Shown: positions 9,002 to 17,913, counted from the first letter of the stretch. The stretch: 64,000 nt of DNA from Propionibacteriaceae bacterium AM104-82 (GCA_027658995.1 JAQDQK010000017.1:1-64000); one strand, 5' to 3'. The notes: generated from the letters alone by a model not told the origin. Made by a program: numbers and translations.

Positions 9002-10117
9002 ATGCGCATCGGAGTGCCGCTCGAGATCAAGAACAGCGAGTACCGAGTCGCCATCACCCCGGTCGGGGTGCACGAGTTGGTGCTCCGCGGGCACGAGGTG
9101 CTGATCGAGAAGGACGCGGGCGCCGGATCCTCCATCGCCGACGCCGACTACGAGGCAGTCGGGGCCCGCATCGTCGAGGGCGCCGACGACCTGTGGGCCG
9201 CGTCCGAACTGATCCTCAAGGTGAAGGAACCACTCCCGGAGGAATACCACCGGCTGCGTGAGGACCTGGTCCTGTTCACCTACCTGCACCTGGCCGCGGA
9301 GGAGGAACTGGTCCACGCGCTGCTCGCGGCCGGGACCACGTCGATCGCCTACGAGACGGTGCAGATGCCGTCGGGCCTGCTCCCGTTGTTGTACCCCATG
9401 AGCGAGGTGGCTGGCTGCCTCGCACCCCAGGTCGGCGCGAACGAACTGCTCAAGAACTCCGGCGGGCGCGGCCTGCTGATGGGCGGCATCGGAGGCGTCG
9501 CCAACGCGAAGGTCGTGGTGCTCGGCGCGGGCGTCGTCGGGCAGAACGCCACCGAGGTCGCGATCGGGATGGGCGCCGACGTCACGCTCCTCGACACAAA
9601 CCTGGAGAAGCTGCGGACCTGCCTCGGCAGGTGGGGCAACCGGGTGACGCAACTGGCGTCGTCCTCGCTCGTGGTGCGCGAGCAGGTGCTCGACGCCGAC
9701 CTGGTGATCGGCACCGTGCTTGTGCCGGGGGCGCGCGCCCCGAAGCTCGTCACCGAGGAGATGGTCGCCCAGATGAAGCCCGGCTCGGTGCTGGTGGACG
9801 TGTCCATCGACCAGGGCGGCTGCTTCGAGTCGAGCAGGCCCACCACGCATGAGGACCCGACGTTCCAGGTGCACGGCTCGACGTTCTACTGCGTCTCCAA
9901 CATGCCGGGCGTGGTGCCGATCACGTCGACGTGGGCGCTGACGAATTCGACGCTCCCCTACGTCATCGCGCTCGCCGAGCACGGTTGGCGCGATGCGATG
10001 CGCCGCGATCCCGCCCTCGCCAAGGGCCTGTCCACCCAGGCGGGCCGGCTGACCTCCGCACCGGTGGCCGAGGCCTTCGGGCTCGACTGGACGCCTGTCG
10101 ACGAGGCGCTGGCCTGA
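9002..10117 (+). CDS. ald: Alanine dehydrogenase
   Basis: The 371-residue enzyme interconverts L-alanine and pyruvate with NAD(H). It has the family N-terminus MRIGVPLEIKNSEYRVAITP, substrate-site Lys/Glu in LILKVKEPLPEEY, and a Rossmann nucleotide-binding motif VVLGAGVVGQNA at about residues 170-181. It ends with the conserved VDVSIDQGGCFE and STPLPY-like segments. Length matches the family. A GAAGGAG ribosome-binding site lies six bases before the ATG. It appears to be a single gene between the kinase and ferrochelatase genes. Confidence 0.95.
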   Translation: MRIGVPLEIKNSEYRVAITPVGVHELVLRGHEVLIEKDAGAGSSIADADYEAVGARIVEGADDLWAASELILKVKEPLPEEYHRLREDLVLFTYLHLAAEEELVHALLAAGTTSIAYETVQMPSGLLPLLYPMSEVAGCLAPQVGANELLKNSGGRGLLMGGIGGVANAKVVVLGAGVVGQNATEVAIGMGADVTLLDTNLEKLRTCLGRWGNRVTQLASSSLVVREQVLDADLVIGTVLVPGARAPKLVTEEMVAQMKPGSVLVDVSIDQGGCFESSRPTTHEDPTFQVHGSTFYCVSNMPGVVPITSTWALTNSTLPYVIALAEHGWRDAMRRDPALAKGLSTQAGRLTSAPVAEAFGLDWTPVDEALA

Positions 10118-10190
10118 GCGACACCGGGTCGCCATCCGGTCAGGCGCATTCCTCCTAGACTCGTGGGTTCAGCCGCCGCGAGAGGAACGC

Positions 10191-11240
10191 GTGACCGTCA
10201 CAGCCACCACCGTCCATGAGACCGCCCGACCCGCCGCGGAGCGGGTCGGCGTCCTGTTCGCCAACCTCGGCACCCCCGAGGGCACCGACTACCGCTCGAT
10301 GCGGCGCTACCTGGGCGAGTTCCTCTCCGACAAGCGGGTCGTCGACCTGCCGTCGTGGAAGTGGCAGCCGATCCTGCAGTTGGCGGTGCTGACCCGCCGC
10401 CCGTTCACCTCCGGCGCGATCTACCGTTCGATCTGGAACGAGGTCGACGACGAGTCGCCCATGATGACGATCACCCGCCGCCAGATCGAGGCGCTTCGGG
10501 CCGCCGCCGTCGAGCGGTTCGGGGAGGAGGTCGTCGTGGACGTGTGCATGCGCTACGGCAACCCGTCCACGTCGGACGTGCTGAACCGACTGGCCGAGGC
10601 GGGCTGCGCCCGGATCCTGTTCGTGCCGCTCTACCCGCACTACGCGGGCCCGACCTGGGCGACGGCCAACGACCAACTGTTCCGTTCCCTGATGGAGATG
10701 AAGCGGCAACCAGCGGTGCGGATCGCCCCCGAGTACTACTCCCGGCCCAGCTACGTCGACGCGTTGGCATCGTCGGTCGAGGAGGCCTACGCACGGCTCG
10801 GCCACACGCCCGACGTGCTGATCGCGTCCTACCACGGCATGCCGCGGCGCTACTACGAGGAGGGCGACCCGTACTACGAGCAGTGCCTGGAGAACTCGCG
10901 CCTGCTCGCCGAGCGCCTCGGCTGGGAGCCGGAGCGGATCCATACCACGTTCCAGTCGGTGTTCGGGCGCGAGGAGTGGCTGCGGCCGTACACGATCGAA
11001 CACGCGGCCGACCTCGCCAGACAGGGTCGCTCTGTCGCCGTCATCTCCCCCGCCTTCGCAGCGGACTGCGTCGAGACCCTCGAGGAGATCGACAAGCTGA
11101 TCCGGGAGGCCTACGAGTCGGCCGGCGGCCCGCGCTTCGACTACATCGCCTGCCTCAACGACTCACCCGCGCACGTCGACGCGCTGCTCGAGGTGGTCGA
11201 GGAGAACCTGGCAGGCTGGGTCGCACCGCTGAACCGTTGA
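10191..11240 (+). CDS. hemH: Ferrochelatase
   Basis: The 349-residue protein inserts Fe2+ into a porphyrin. It shows FANLGTPEGTDYRSMRRYLGEF near the N-terminus, YRSIWNEVDDESPM, MRYGNPS, the catalytic-His segment SYHGMPRRYYEEGDPY (about 203-218), FQSVFGREEWLRPYT, and FAADCVETLEEI with the metal-side Glu. These motifs look like the protoporphyrin (proteobacterial) ferrochelatase pattern rather than the coproporphyrin ferrochelatases usual in Actinomycetota. The start is GTG with GAGAGGA upstream. A lipocalin gene follows 62 bases downstream on the same strand. Confidence 0.93.
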   Translation: MTVTATTVHETARPAAERVGVLFANLGTPEGTDYRSMRRYLGEFLSDKRVVDLPSWKWQPILQLAVLTRRPFTSGAIYRSIWNEVDDESPMMTITRRQIEALRAAAVERFGEEVVVDVCMRYGNPSTSDVLNRLAEAGCARILFVPLYPHYAGPTWATANDQLFRSLMEMKRQPAVRIAPEYYSRPSYVDALASSVEEAYARLGHTPDVLIASYHGMPRRYYEEGDPYYEQCLENSRLLAERLGWEPERIHTTFQSVFGREEWLRPYTIEHAADLARQGRSVAVISPAFAADCVETLEEIDKLIREAYESAGGPRFDYIACLNDSPAHVDALLEVVEENLAGWVAPLNR

Positions 11241-11302
11241 CACTCCCCTGGTCGCTGGCTAGCGTCGAAACCAGAGGACCCATCCTCGGAGCTGAGGCGA
11301 AC

Positions 11303-11797
11303 ATGACCACCGTTACCCCCGTCGACTCCCTTGACCTCGAGCGTTACCTGGGGCTCTGGTACGAGATCGGCAGGCTGCCGCTCAAGTGGGAGGACCCGTC
11401 CGCGACCTGCATCACCGCCGAGTACCGCCTCGGCGACGACGACGCGGTCGAGGTGGACAACCGCTGCTTCGATGAGGAAGGCAAGCCGACCCAGAGCCTG
11501 GGCCGGGCGACCGTGGTCGACCCGGGCAGGCTGAAGGTCTCGTTCCTGCCTGCCGCGCTGCGCTGGCTGCCGTTCACGCAGGGCGACTACTGGGTCCTCA
11601 AGATCGCCGACGACTACTCGGTGTCCCTGGTCGGGACGCCGGACCACAAGAACCTGTGGCTGCTGGCCCGCGAGCCCGAACTGGCCGAGGCGGTCGCCTC
11701 GGAGTACCTGGACGAGGCACGCCGCCAGGGATTCTCGCTTGAGGCATGGATCGCGCCTGTGCAGGACGGTCGCAGGGTCACCGACGACCTGCTGTAG
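11303..11797 (+). CDS. Lipocalin family protein (Blc-like)
   Basis: The 164-residue protein carries the bacterial lipocalin opening LERYLGLWYEIGRLPLKWE, which contains the GxW signature, then ADYRL-like and VDNRCFDEEGKP strands. YWVLKIADDYSVSLVGTPDHKNLWLLARE is the second signature. The C-terminal helix (EYLDEARRQGFSLE) is also present. The family forms a beta-barrel that binds lipids or other small hydrophobic ligands. No signal peptide or lipobox is present, so it seems cytoplasmic. Its position behind hemH suggests a porphyrin or lipid ligand, which is inference. Confidence 0.85.
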   Translation: MTTVTPVDSLDLERYLGLWYEIGRLPLKWEDPSATCITAEYRLGDDDAVEVDNRCFDEEGKPTQSLGRATVVDPGRLKVSFLPAALRWLPFTQGDYWVLKIADDYSVSLVGTPDHKNLWLLAREPELAEAVASEYLDEARRQGFSLEAWIAPVQDGRRVTDDLL

Positions 11798-11813
11798 TCG
11801 GGCGCGTGAGCGG

Positions 11814-12443
11814 CTACGAGCCAGCGAGGCCGCTGACCAGGTTGATGGTGCAGGCCAGCACGACCGCGCCGAGGAAGTAGCTGAGCAGGGTGTGCCACAG
11901 CACCACGACCCGCAACTGGTTGGTCTTCAGGTTCGTGTCGGAGATCTGGTAGGTCATGCCGAGGCAGAACGTGAGGTAGGCGAAGTCGGTGTACCTGGGC
12001 GGCTCGTCGCCGAAGTCGATGGGCGCCTTGGGCGCGGAGAAGTACAGGTCGGCGTAGCGCACGCCGTAAATGGTGTGGATCAGCAGCCACGACGCGACCA
12101 CGCAGGCGACTCCGATGCCCGCCGCGACCAGGTCCGAGGCGCTGCCACCGAAGAGCAGAAAGCCGATGCCGACCACGCTGGCCACGGCGGCGCCCAACAG
12201 GATCAGGTCGGCGTACCACCGTCCGGGGTCCTCCTCGCGGGCGTGGGCCGCGGTCTGCTGCGAGTCCATCGGCCACAGCGCAAGCCAGGTCCAGAGACAG
12301 TAGACGACGACGAAGACGGTCCAGCCCGCGGCGATGCCGATGTCGTACCCCGTGGCGAAGCCGACCGCGAGGCCGACGACGATCCCGATGAGCAGGGAGA
12401 CGCCCTGCCTGATCCTGCGCCTGGTGGACCGTTTGCCTGTCAT
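11814..12443 (-). CDS. DUF1345 family membrane protein
   Basis: The 209-residue protein has five hydrophobic segments: SLLIGIVVGLAVGF, VFVVVYCLWTWLAL, LILLGAAVASVVGIGFLL, AAGIGVACVVASWLLIH and LSYFLGAVVLACTIN. The conserved DUF1345 region DFAYLTFCLGMTYQISDTNL lies at about residues 149-168. Function is unknown. It is convergent with the lipocalin gene and ends 16 bases past that gene's stop. No operon partner is evident. Confidence 0.8.
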   Translation of the reverse strand: MTGKRSTRRRIRQGVSLLIGIVVGLAVGFATGYDIGIAAGWTVFVVVYCLWTWLALWPMDSQQTAAHAREEDPGRWYADLILLGAAVASVVGIGFLLFGGSASDLVAAGIGVACVVASWLLIHTIYGVRYADLYFSAPKAPIDFGDEPPRYTDFAYLTFCLGMTYQISDTNLKTNQLRVVVLWHTLLSYFLGAVVLACTINLVSGLAGS

Positions 12444-12509
12444 CGCATCAGGCTAGGCGTAGTCATCGGCCAGGTGGGGAGGACGCACAGAACGGCTGGC
12501 CCTTATGAA

Positions 12510-12863
12510 TCAGGCCAGGAACCCGGGCACCGCCGACTTGGGGCGGCCGATGATCGCGCGGCCACCGCGGATCAGCACCGGACGCTGCGCCAACTCGGGT
12601 CGCTCGGCCAGCACCGTGGCGACCTGGTCGGCCGTCGCGACGTCGTCCTCCCCCAGCCCGGAGCGCTCGAAGTTGGGATCGCGGCGCACCAACTCGGTCG
12701 GCTCGACGTCCAGCTTCGCGAGGACCTCCAGCCACTCGTCGCGGCTGAGCGGTTCCTTGAGGTAGTTGCGCACCTCGGCATCCAGTCCGGAGGCGTCGAC
12801 GGCCTCGACCGCCGCCCTCGACGTGGAGCAGCGCGGGTTGTGCAGGACGGTGATCTCGCTCAT
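12510..12863 (-). CDS. arsC: ArsC-family (glutaredoxin-fold) arsenate reductase-like protein
   Basis: The 117-residue protein matches the thioredoxin-fold ArsC/Spx group. It has HNPRCSTSR at residues 8-16 with the catalytic Cys, then EVRNYLKEPLSRDEWLEVLAKL, and RPVLIRGGRAIIGRP near the end. Family members reduce arsenate using glutathione-type thiols or act as Spx-like regulators; the RCSTSR motif favours a reductase. No ars transporter or regulator is adjacent, so arsenic resistance is not supported by context. Confidence 0.85.
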   Translation of the reverse strand: MSEITVLHNPRCSTSRAAVEAVDASGLDAEVRNYLKEPLSRDEWLEVLAKLDVEPTELVRRDPNFERSGLGEDDVATADQVATVLAERPELAQRPVLIRGGRAIIGRPKSAVPGFLA

Positions 12864-12929
12864 GGTGGCAGCCTATGCGCGTCGGGCGGTGGCCGCGGGC
12901 TCGAACCCCGCGGCCGCCGCCCGGCCTGG

Positions 12930-13976
12930 CTACTTCTTCGCCGCCTCCGAGAGCTTGTCGACCAGCGAAGGCAACCCGTCCTCCCAGTCGAAGGTCAGCG
13001 CCGTGGGAGGCGAGACGGACGAGACGGTGACCGGGTCACTGACCTGGGCGACCCGTCCCGCCTTGACGGCGGGGATGGCCTGCAGCGCAGGCTTGCTCAG
13101 GAAGGTCTTCGCGTCCTGTGCGCTGGCGTGGTAGGAGATCAGGATGTCGGCGTCGAGCTTGTCGAGCTGCTCGTAGCTGAGGTCGTAGTAGAAGCCGCCG
13201 TTGGACGTGTCGAGCGCCGCGACGCTCGGTGCCACCTCGAGGCCCAGCTCGGTGAGGATGCTGATGCGAGGGTCGGCGCCCGTATAGATCGACATGGAGC
13301 CGTCACCGTCCCAGACGCCCGCGATGGTCTTGCCCTCGAACTCCGGGTGCGCCGCCTTCATGGTCGCGAGCGACTCGTCGATGTCGGCGAGTACCTTCTC
13401 CCCCTCCGCGGTTCGGCCCAGCGCCTTGGCCGTGATGGAGATGGTGTCCTCCCAGCTCGTCGTCCACGGGGCGTTGGGGTAGGCGACGACCGGCGCGACT
13501 TCGCTGAGCGTGTCGAACTGCTCCTGCGTGAGCCCCGAGTAGGGAGCGACGATGAGGTCCGGATCGGCCGCGATCAGTTCCTCGTATGGGAAGGTCGCGC
13601 CGCCGTCCGCGTCGGTGAGGATCGCGGGCTTCTCGACGCCCGCCTGGTCGTAGGCCGCCTCGACCCACGGCAGCAGGTTGCCTGCGCCGACGGTCCACGG
13701 CTGCTCTCCGACGGCCACGGGGAAGACGCCGAGCGCGATCGCGGCCTCGGTCGAGCCCCATCCCCAGGTCGCGACCCGCTGCGGTTGTCCCTCGATGGTG
13801 GCGGTCCCCAGTGCACTGGTGATCTCGACGGGGAACGCGTCGCCCGCCTGCGTTGCGGGGGCGCTGGCCTCTGCGGGCGCCGGGGTGCCGCTCGGCGATC
13901 CCGCCTGAGCGCCGCAGCCTGCGAGCGCGAGGACGGCGAGCGCGAGAGCCGCGGTGAGGATGCGTGGCTTACGCAT
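12930..13976 (-). CDS. Iron-siderophore ABC transporter substrate-binding lipoprotein
   Basis: The 348-residue protein has a lipoprotein signal peptide with lipobox LAGC (Cys at about residue 21) and a low-complexity Ala/Pro/Ser linker. It then has a class III periplasmic-binding fold: ATWGWGSTEAAIALGVFPVAVGE, PDLIVAPYSGLTQEQFDTLSEVAPVVAYP, and a central helix before DADILISYHAS. It would capture ferric siderophore at the outer membrane face and hand it to the permeases encoded just upstream in the transcript. It is the last gene of the operon, 47 bases after the ATPase gene. Confidence 0.9.
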   Translation of the reverse strand: MRKPRILTAALALAVLALAGCGAQAGSPSGTPAPAEASAPATQAGDAFPVEITSALGTATIEGQPQRVATWGWGSTEAAIALGVFPVAVGEQPWTVGAGNLLPWVEAAYDQAGVEKPAILTDADGGATFPYEELIAADPDLIVAPYSGLTQEQFDTLSEVAPVVAYPNAPWTTSWEDTISITAKALGRTAEGEKVLADIDESLATMKAAHPEFEGKTIAGVWDGDGSMSIYTGADPRISILTELGLEVAPSVAALDTSNGGFYYDLSYEQLDKLDADILISYHASAQDAKTFLSKPALQAIPAVKAGRVAQVSDPVTVSSVSPPTALTFDWEDGLPSLVDKLSEAAKK

Positions 13977-14023
13977 GGGTTCTCCTTGGGTTGAGGGGCC
14001 GGGTTCGGCCCCGGTTCTGGGGT

Positions 14024-14821
14024 TCAGGCCGCGTGCCTGCGGCCGACGGGCACGACGAGCGGGGTGCCTGCCACGGGGTCGACGACGACCTGGGAGTCGA
14101 GGCCGAAAACGTCACGGATGGACTCGACGGTGACAACGACGCCGGGCTCTCCCTGCGCGACGATCTGCCCGTCGCGCATCATCACGAGGTGGTCTCCGTA
14201 GCGGGCGGCGAGGTTGAGTTCGTGCAGCACCATCACGACCGTGGTGCCGCGCTCCCGGTTGAGGTCGGTGAGCAGGTCGAGCAGGTCGAGTTGGTGCGAC
14301 ACGTCGAGATAAGTGGTGGGCTCGTCGAGCAGCACGATGTCGGTTGCCTGGGCAAGCACCATCGCGATCCAGACGCGTTGGCGCTGACCGCCGGAGAGTT
14401 CCTCGACGCGTCGCTCGGCCAGGTCAGCGATCCCGGTGTCGGCGAGGGCCTTCGCGACGATCAGGTCGTCGTCACTGCGCGCGAAGCCGAACCAGCCCTG
14501 GTGCGGGTAGCGGCCGCGCGCCACCAACTCGGCGACCCGCACACCGTCGGGTGCGACGGAGGACTGCGGCAGGACCCCGACTGTGCGGGCGACGCTCTTG
14601 CGCCCCAGCAGGTCGATGGGTTCCCCGTCGAGCCTCACCTCCCCGGCGTTCACCCGGTGGAGCCCTGCCATCGCGCGCAGCAGGGTGGACTTCCCGCAGG
14701 CGTTGGGGCCGACGATGACGGTGATCGCGCCGGGAGGGACGACGAAGTCGAGTTCCGAGATCACCACCCGTGAGTCGTAGCCCACGGTGATGCCGACCGC
14801 CTCGAAGGCGTGGTGGTTCAT
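14024..14821 (-). CDS. Iron-siderophore ABC transporter ATPase (FepC/FecE-type)
   Basis: The 265-residue ATPase has Walker A GPNACGKST (38-46), ABC signature LSGGQ (142-146), Walker B IVLLDEPT (162-169) and the H-loop VLHELNLAARY. It powers import through the two FecCD permeases. The ATG at 14821 overlaps the permease stop in ATGA. That start gives a normal family length, although the frame stays open upstream. Confidence 0.93.
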   Translation of the reverse strand: MNHHAFEAVGITVGYDSRVVISELDFVVPPGAITVIVGPNACGKSTLLRAMAGLHRVNAGEVRLDGEPIDLLGRKSVARTVGVLPQSSVAPDGVRVAELVARGRYPHQGWFGFARSDDDLIVAKALADTGIADLAERRVEELSGGQRQRVWIAMVLAQATDIVLLDEPTTYLDVSHQLDLLDLLTDLNRERGTTVVMVLHELNLAARYGDHLVMMRDGQIVAQGEPGVVVTVESIRDVFGLDSQVVVDPVAGTPLVVPVGRRHAA

Positions 14822-15849
14822 GCGGTGGCCTTTCGTTGGCTGGCAAGGAGGACGAGCAGATAGGGCGCCCCGATGAGGCCGGTGACGACACCGACCGGCG
14901 CGACGAGGCCCGGGACGCCATGCTGGCCGAGGACGTCGGCGGCGAGCGTCAGGGCGGCCCCGACGAGGGCGGAGATCAGCAGCGCAGGCCGGCCGTCGTT
15001 CTGAAGCCGACGGGCGATGGGGGCGGCCAGGAGCGCCACGAAGGCGATGGGCCCGGTGAGGCTGGTGGCCGTCGCAACGAGCGCGACCGCCGCAAGCAGC
15101 AGGACGAGTCGGCTGCGGTCCGGCCGGGTGCCCAGCCCGATGGCGAGCTCGTCGCCCAGCGGGAGCACCAGGAGCGGACGCGATGACGCGGCGACCACGC
15201 CCGCGAACAGCAGGACGAGCCAGCCGAGCGCGTCGAGTTGGTCGCCCCTGACGTCCGCGACGCTCCCGATGGTCCAGAGCAACACCGGTTGTGCCGCCCT
15301 GACGGAGGCCTGGCTCAGCAGCCAACTGATCAGCGACGCGCTGAGGTAGGACAACCCGATCCCGACAAGCACGAAGCGGATGCCGTGCAGGCCCTGCCGC
15401 CAGGCAAGCGCCCAGATCAACAGGCCGACGATGATCGCGCCCGCGAAGGCGCTCACCGAGATGGCCAGGCCGCTCCAGCCGAACCACAGCACGGCGGCGA
15501 CCGCACCGAGGCTGGCGCCGGTTGAGATGCCCAGGATGTCGGGGCTGGCGAGGGGGTTGCGCAGGACCGACTGGAACACGGCGCCCGCCAACCCGAACGC
15601 CGTCCCCGCCACCAGCGCCGCCTCGATCCGCGGCAGCCGGAGCCGGTGGACGATCAGGTTCTCGCCCTTCGTCCCGACCCCGAGCAGGCCGCGAAGCACC
15701 TGATCGACGCCCAACTCGGCCGCGCCGAGCAGCAGCCCCGCGATGACGAGGCCGAGGATGAGAATGGCGACGAGCGCGACGACGAGCAGGACGCGCAGGA
15801 AGCGCGCCCTTCGTCGGGACCGGACCTGGCGGGCGAGCGTGAGGATCAC
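14818..15849 (-). CDS. FecCD-family iron-siderophore ABC permease, second subunit
   Basis: The 343-residue polytopic protein has family segments RLPRIEAALVAGTAFGLAGAVFQSVLRNPLASPDILGISTGASLGAV and LTGPIAFVALLAAPIARRL, the latter containing the region that contacts the ATPase. About ten helices are expected. It overlaps its upstream and downstream genes by four bases each, giving tight translational coupling. It probably forms a heterodimer with the protein encoded at 15846-16880. Confidence 0.92.
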   Translation of the reverse strand: MILTLARQVRSRRRARFLRVLLVVALVAILILGLVIAGLLLGAAELGVDQVLRGLLGVGTKGENLIVHRLRLPRIEAALVAGTAFGLAGAVFQSVLRNPLASPDILGISTGASLGAVAAVLWFGWSGLAISVSAFAGAIIVGLLIWALAWRQGLHGIRFVLVGIGLSYLSASLISWLLSQASVRAAQPVLLWTIGSVADVRGDQLDALGWLVLLFAGVVAASSRPLLVLPLGDELAIGLGTRPDRSRLVLLLAAVALVATATSLTGPIAFVALLAAPIARRLQNDGRPALLISALVGAALTLAADVLGQHGVPGLVAPVGVVTGLIGAPYLLVLLASQRKATA

Positions 15850-16880
15850 AGTCCGACCACCCTTCGGCCACGGGCGACGGCGACGAGGACAGGCGCCCCG
15901 AGGAAGGCCGCGACCACGCCCGCCTCAAGCTCGTCGTTGGTCACGACGAGCCGGCCGATGACGTCGGCGAGCAGCAGCATGATGGGGCCGAGCAGCAGCG
16001 CGAGCGCCGTTGTGAGGTGATGGTCGGCACCGACAAGTCGCCGCGCCGCGTGCGGCACGACCAGCCCCACCAACGCGATGGGTCCCGCAAGCGAGACGGC
16101 GACACCGCAGAGCAGCACGATCGTGGCGGCAGCCAGCGCACGGGTGAGGCCGACGTTCTGGCCGAGGCCTCGGGCGACGTCGTCGCCGAGGGCGAGGCCG
16201 TTGAGGCGATGCGCCAGGAACGCGGCGAGCGCAAGGCCGACGGCGATGAACGGCAGCATCCAGACGAGGGCAACCAGGTCGCGTCCCGTGAGCGCGCCGA
16301 CGACCCAGAAGCGGTAGGAGTCGAAGGTCGCCTGATCGCGCAGCAGCACCAACGTGATGAGCGGCGAGATCAGCGCGACGAGGGCGGCTCCGACCAGCGC
16401 GAGCTGTACCGGCTGGGCGCGCCCGAAGGAGAACACGACAACGGCGGCCAGCGCCGCGCCAAGGAACGCGAACCACACGTACCCCATGGCAGAGGTGACG
16501 CCCAGCAGTTGGATGGCGAGGACGACGGCGAGCGAGGCGCCGGAGTTGACGCCGAGCAGGCCGGGGTCGGCGATCGGGTTGCGGGTGACGCCCTGAATGA
16601 CGATCCCCGCGACTCCGAGCGCGACGCCTGCCGCCAGCCCGATGAGGGTCCGCGGGACCCGCTGCTGCAGGACCACCATGTGGTCGACGTTGTCGGCCAC
16701 CGGGGCCGTGAGGGCCTGCCACACCGTCGCGGGGTCGAGGGGGCGGACGCCGAAGAGGAGGCTCGCGCAGCAGACGAGGAGCATGGCGGCGAGCGCAAGT
16801 CCGAATACCCGGCCCGTTCGCGCCCTCCGCGCTCGCAGCGTTGCCCCGGCCAGGTCGGCAGGGGTTGTGGTGGCGGTCAT
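15846..16880 (-). CDS. FecCD-family iron-siderophore ABC permease, first subunit
   Basis: The 344-residue membrane protein carries VLQQRVPRTLIGLAAGVALGVAGIVIQGVTRNPIADPGLLGVNSGASLAVVLAI and LAGPIALVGLVVPHAARRLVG, the hallmarks of the BtuC/FecCD permease family. The ATG at 16880 lies two bases after the stop of the siderophore-interacting protein gene, so the two are co-translated. It pairs with the permease at 14818-15849. Confidence 0.92.
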   Translation of the reverse strand: MTATTTPADLAGATLRARRARTGRVFGLALAAMLLVCCASLLFGVRPLDPATVWQALTAPVADNVDHMVVLQQRVPRTLIGLAAGVALGVAGIVIQGVTRNPIADPGLLGVNSGASLAVVLAIQLLGVTSAMGYVWFAFLGAALAAVVVFSFGRAQPVQLALVGAALVALISPLITLVLLRDQATFDSYRFWVVGALTGRDLVALVWMLPFIAVGLALAAFLAHRLNGLALGDDVARGLGQNVGLTRALAAATIVLLCGVAVSLAGPIALVGLVVPHAARRLVGADHHLTTALALLLGPIMLLLADVIGRLVVTNDELEAGVVAAFLGAPVLVAVARGRRVVGL

Positions 16881-16882
16881 GG

Positions 16883-17800
16883 TCAGTCGAGTTCTGCCCG
16901 GCCGAGGCGCCAGTAGCCCATGAAGGCGACCTTGCGGCGGTCCAACCCGGCGTCGGTGACCAGGAAGCGGCGCATGGCCTTGACCATGCCCGCCTCGCCG
17001 GCGATCCAGGCGTAGCAGTCACCGTCCAGGCTGGTGCCCTCGGGCACGTCCCAGAGCGGGACATCGTCGGGATCCTCGGCCATGCTCTGGTGCCTCGGGG
17101 CAGAGACGCGGCAGGTCTGTGCGACCCATTCGCGCAGCGCGGGGATCAGTCGTTGGCCGGGGCCGCCGTCGGCCGAGCGGGGCAGGAACCGGACCTCGAC
17201 TCCCTCGGGCGCGATGAGGTGGTGCGCGTCCGCGACGGCTGGCACCTCGATGAGGGCTATCCCGGTGGCGTCGGCGGGCATGGATTCGAGGATCGCGCCG
17301 ATCGCAGGCGCGGCGGTCTCGTCGCCCGCGAGGAGGTGGGTGGTGACGTTGCCGGGGCGCCAGTCGATTCCGAGCATCCTGCCCGGGCTGCGTTCGTCGG
17401 GTCCGACGATGATGGCCTCATCCCCGGGCTCGGCGCGGCTCGCCCATCGGCTTGCAGGTCCGGTGTCGCCGTGGCCGACGAAGTCGATGTCGACCTCGCG
17501 CTCGTCTGGGCGGGTGTAGCGCACCGTGTAGGTGCGGAAGGGATTGCGCCGCTCGACGGGAAGGTCGCGCCAGGCCTGATACCAGTCGTCGACCATCGGG
17601 AAGTGCTCGAACCCGGAGCCGGCGAGAGGAAGCACCACCTTGACACGCTGGTCGAGCCCCGCGGTGCCGAAGTGGACGAGGTCGTCACCCGTGAAGGTGA
17701 TCCTCGTGAAGTGTGGGCCCAGTTCGAGCGTGCGGGCCACCGTCACCCGGAAGGCCCTGTAGGCGGGGCGGGCGTCGGCGGCGGCGGTTGAGGCAGACAT
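16883..17800 (-). CDS. Siderophore-interacting protein (FAD-dependent ferric-siderophore reductase)
   Basis: The 305-residue protein is a SIP/ViuB-type flavin reductase. It has FRVTVARTLELGPHFTRITFTGDDL, the FAD-binding RTYTVRY motif (about residues 92-98), VGPDERS, LAGDETAAPAIGAIL, and a C-terminal YAWIAGEAGMVKAMRRFL and GYWRLGRAE. The enzyme reduces imported ferric siderophore in the cytoplasm to release iron. The ATG at 17800 removes a non-conserved extension that would overlap promoter elements. It is the first gene of the iron operon, downstream of an IdeR-type box. Confidence 0.92.
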   Translation of the reverse strand: MSASTAAADARPAYRAFRVTVARTLELGPHFTRITFTGDDLVHFGTAGLDQRVKVVLPLAGSGFEHFPMVDDWYQAWRDLPVERRNPFRTYTVRYTRPDEREVDIDFVGHGDTGPASRWASRAEPGDEAIIVGPDERSPGRMLGIDWRPGNVTTHLLAGDETAAPAIGAILESMPADATGIALIEVPAVADAHHLIAPEGVEVRFLPRSADGGPGQRLIPALREWVAQTCRVSAPRHQSMAEDPDDVPLWDVPEGTSLDGDCYAWIAGEAGMVKAMRRFLVTDAGLDRRKVAFMGYWRLGRAELD

Positions 17801-17809
17801 CCCGGAAAG

Positions 17810-17837
17810 TATTACACGACTAATGCCTTGCGTAATA
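17810..17837 (-). promoter_or_regulatory. Inverted repeat and likely -10 region of the siderophore operon
   Basis: TATTAC (17810-17815) and GTAATA (17832-17837) are inverted copies 16 bases apart. On the minus strand TAATAC ends about eight bases before the ATG at 17800, where no Shine-Dalgarno sequence is seen. This fits a -10 element of a leaderless transcript. Confidence 0.4.
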
Positions 17838-17846
17838 GTTGACCCG

Positions 17847-17865
17847 TTAGGCAAGCCTTACCTGG
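17847..17865. promoter_or_regulatory. IdeR/DtxR iron box upstream of the siderophore operon
   Basis: TTAGGCAAGCCTTACCTGG matches the degenerate IdeR consensus TWAGGTWAGSCTWACCTWA at 16 of 19 positions. It lies about 47 bases upstream of the first gene of the siderophore operon. Binding of iron-loaded IdeR here would repress uptake when iron is plentiful. The match is read directly; the regulation is inferred from the known family. Confidence 0.75.
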
Positions 17866-17913
17866 ACGGGAACCGTGGGCCAGTGTGCTGGCCATCCGCG
17901 TCTTCGGCGAGGG

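Noticed and set aside
11739..13994. 751-codon plus-strand frame through DUF1345, arsC and the siderophore-binding gene
   Set aside because: It is antisense to three genes with recognisable products and has no domain of its own.
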